This document shows, in pieces, positions 61,950-64,000 of a stretch of DNA of 64,000 bases; position 1 is the stretch's first letter; every line of letters starts with the position of its first letter. This DNA comes from Sycobia sp. Sy_11 (Eukaryota > Arthropoda > Insecta > Hymenoptera > Epichrysomallidae), in contig JACCIC010000224.1 of NCBI GenBank assembly GCA_018907035.1, positions 456,001-520,000 on the forward strand, written 5' to 3'. The translations under genes were made by a program, and so were the position numbers. Below the pieces are notes generated by a model that saw only the letters and a program-made list of their open reading frames with translations, was not told where the DNA came from and ran no database searches.

Positions 61950-63538
61950 AAAAATAACACTCACTATCTTCTGTGTTTTTATATGCATTTGAAATTTGTC
62001 CAGAAATTAAACTTCAAAGAGAGCATCTATATTTGATGGATGATGAAATTCTGGATCTGCTAAATGAATATTTTTTAGAATTTTAATATTTTCCGAACGT
62101 ACTTGCTGCGTCGATAGCATGTTCGTTATTCACGGTAATATTAAATATCGAAGAAATGATTCAAAGTTTGAATGTCTGAATTGTATTTTAGCTATAATAG
62201 CATGTTTAAGATGTGTTTGTAATTGATTTCTTGTTGTAATTGAAATTATATTTAATCCTAATTTGCCAGCAACTTGTCTTATCAAATTTTATTGAGATCC
62301 GTGAGAATATTGCATTCAATTTCCTTTTCATTTTTATCAGTTGTATTAACTTTTACTGTAGATAATAATATTTTCGAATCATTGCTTACATGCACAGTAT
62401 TGCTTAATGTTGGCTCTAATTTTGTAGAAGTTCCAGATTCATTTATTTGTGAATTTTCATGATACAAAAAACTGTAATGCCTTTTTTGCATATTTTACAT
62501 GGACTATCGCAATAAACACTACAAAAGTGGCCACCGTCTAAACAGTTTATACATCAATTTGCGCAGATAGAACGTAACCTCCAAGTATTCGTTTCTAGGT
62601 ATGTTTGATGTGAGTTTATATTTTTAATTGTTTTATTGACAATTAGATCTGATTTTAAATACGATTTATCGTTAAATTATTCTATGCTTGATTTTTAATG
62701 AGTGGCTTCTAGAATTTGACATTGCGTCAGTAAAATCTTTATAAACTTATCTACGATTGGAATCTCTTTATGAATCTCGGGATGATATTTTTCCCATTTC
62801 TGAAGTTTAGCTCTATCTAATTTTTTGTCATTAAATAAATGAATAGTGAATCACAACTGTAAACTAATTGATTTAATGTTTTCAATGCTCTTACGTGTAA
62901 ATTTATATTATCCAAAAGCTGTCTCAAACCTTGCGCAGATTCCGTAGTTATGCACGGATATTCTAGTAGAATCTCTAAACGATTGTGAACAATTATCCAC
63001 TTATTATCATAATATTGTTTGAAAAGAGCCCATGCTTCTTCGTAACTAATCGACGAGATATCTAGAACTTTTATTACTTCAGCTGCGTCTCCCTACAATG
63101 ACGATCGTAAATATTGCAATTTTTGTATATCCGATAAATCCAAGCACTCGTGAATAACCATTTTAAAAATATCATAAAAATTTAACAATTTGTCATAATG
63201 ACCTTCAAAACTAGGCAAATCAATTTTTGGTGAATTGGTTCGTACGTTGCTGATTTTATTATTGGATGGGTTAACAATTTTTTGATTTTGTTATTTCCAT
63301 TTGTTTCATCTCAATGCAACTGCATCATAAAAGTTATTCTGAAACGCGACTGGGTTTACAACATCATCACTATTTGAAGTTTTTTCAATTTTAGATTGAA
63401 CATTGTGAAATTCTGTCTATAAGTCTTGAATAATATCAACCCTTATTTCTAACCTTTCAATACACTCAGTCTCAAAATCAAATTGTTCTACAAAAGCCTT
63501 AATGTTTGATTAATGCAGAGTCTGCCATTTTACAGAAG
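61950..63538 (-). pseudogene. BEL/Pao LTR retrotransposon remnant: gag, zinc knuckle, protease region
   Basis: Minus-strand order as in BEL/Pao gag-pol. The gag region (about 62700-63538) begins with ATG at 63538 and includes IDLPSFEGHYDKLLNFYDIF and GLRQLLDNINLHVRALKTL. A zinc-knuckle region near 62480-62570 has CINCLDGGHFC and CKICKKG. Protease-like sequence runs from about 62390 to 61950, including a LADPEFHHPSNIDAL stretch. Frame changes and stops are frequent from the start codon on. No reverse transcriptase, integrase or LTRs were recognised in the window. An old, incomplete copy that cannot produce a functional protein as it stands. Confidence 0.75.
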
Positions 63539-64000
63539 ATTGAAGCAAGGGATAAAGGACATTAAAAAAGGTGAATCTATGTAAAAACTTATTTCTTAGG
63601 TTGATGATCTGACGCTTGTCCTAATAATATATTGTAGAAATTATCAAGTGATTCTTCCCTCTGGCACACAGAAACATTGATTGTCACACATGTCTTGTTT
63701 CTGGAGCTGTCATCGAGTTTAGGCGTAGTCATTCATAGTGCGCTTAAATTTTGATATTGATATGTTTATCTATGCACTAATCACTGTTAATTGTACCTAT
63801 TTGTTTTTAGACGATGCAGATATAATTCAAAGACAAATTAATAAAAGAAATAGTGTGGTATGTATTTGTTTTGTTACTTTCACGGTGGTCGAGATGCATC
63901 TGCTCGTTTGTTTTCTCTCAATCCTGGTGGATCATCCGAAATTTTGGTAATTGGTAGAAAAAAAGAGGGAAGTACGATAGTTTCAGTAGATCTCATAAAC
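63539..64000. other. Window end, nothing recognised
   Basis: Upstream flank of the BEL/Pao gag remnant. It may hold the 5' leader or LTR of that element, but no terminal motif pair could be identified within the window. Confidence 0.4.

Overview
This is AT-rich animal DNA, with introns, TATA/Inr promoters, (AT)n and (GA)n microsatellites, DD34D mariners, Jockey-type LINEs, a BEL/Pao element and an insect-specific CPF-type cuticular protein family. It is an insect genome, possibly a hymenopteran such as an ant (the order is inferred from composition and repeat types, not shown). Most of the window is intergenic or transposon sequence. Four host gene models are well supported: three copies of one cuticular protein gene and one aminotransferase gene.

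Layout. 1-1.6 kb: no recognised gene, one weak candidate exon. 1.65-5.3 kb: block A, holding cuticular gene copy A on the minus strand. 5.3-12.6 kb: AT-rich spacer with microsatellites, one unrecognised coding-like segment (9.95-10.15 kb), a tRNA-type SINE and an inverted-repeat element. 12.6-31 kb: a dense nest of transposons, containing four mariners with different termini, a decayed LINE that carries a mariner and a SINE inside it, a TTAA-flanked Kolobok-like element, a Jockey deletion derivative, and two copies of a compound repeat with an internal 60-bp tandem array. 32.9-34.4 kb: cuticular gene copy B (plus). 35.57-39.23 kb: block C, a near-perfect direct copy of block A, with cuticular gene copy C (minus). 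41.1-48.0 kb: a complete seven-exon kynurenine/alpha-aminoadipate aminotransferase gene (minus) with a good core promoter. 48-64 kb: mostly AT-rich spacer with a LINE remnant (about 58.1-59.0 kb), a CpG-rich patch (about 60.4-60.8 kb) and a broken BEL/Pao gag-protease remnant (about 61.95-63.54 kb).

The most striking feature is the arrangement of the cuticular genes. Blocks A and C match at a constant offset of 33,925 bases over about 3.66 kb, with only a couple of differences seen. Gene B has its own promoter, first exon and intron. From base 16 of exon 2 onward, however, it and 1.6 kb of 3' flank are an inverted copy of the A/C sequence. B and C therefore form a large palindrome (arms 33,938-35,569 and 36,463-38,094), and all three genes encode the same mature protein. 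This points to very recent duplication or gene conversion, or to an assembly error that would need long reads to exclude.

The three cuticular genes would supply the same secreted structural protein under two different promoters (A/C versus B). The aminotransferase gene is metabolically unrelated.
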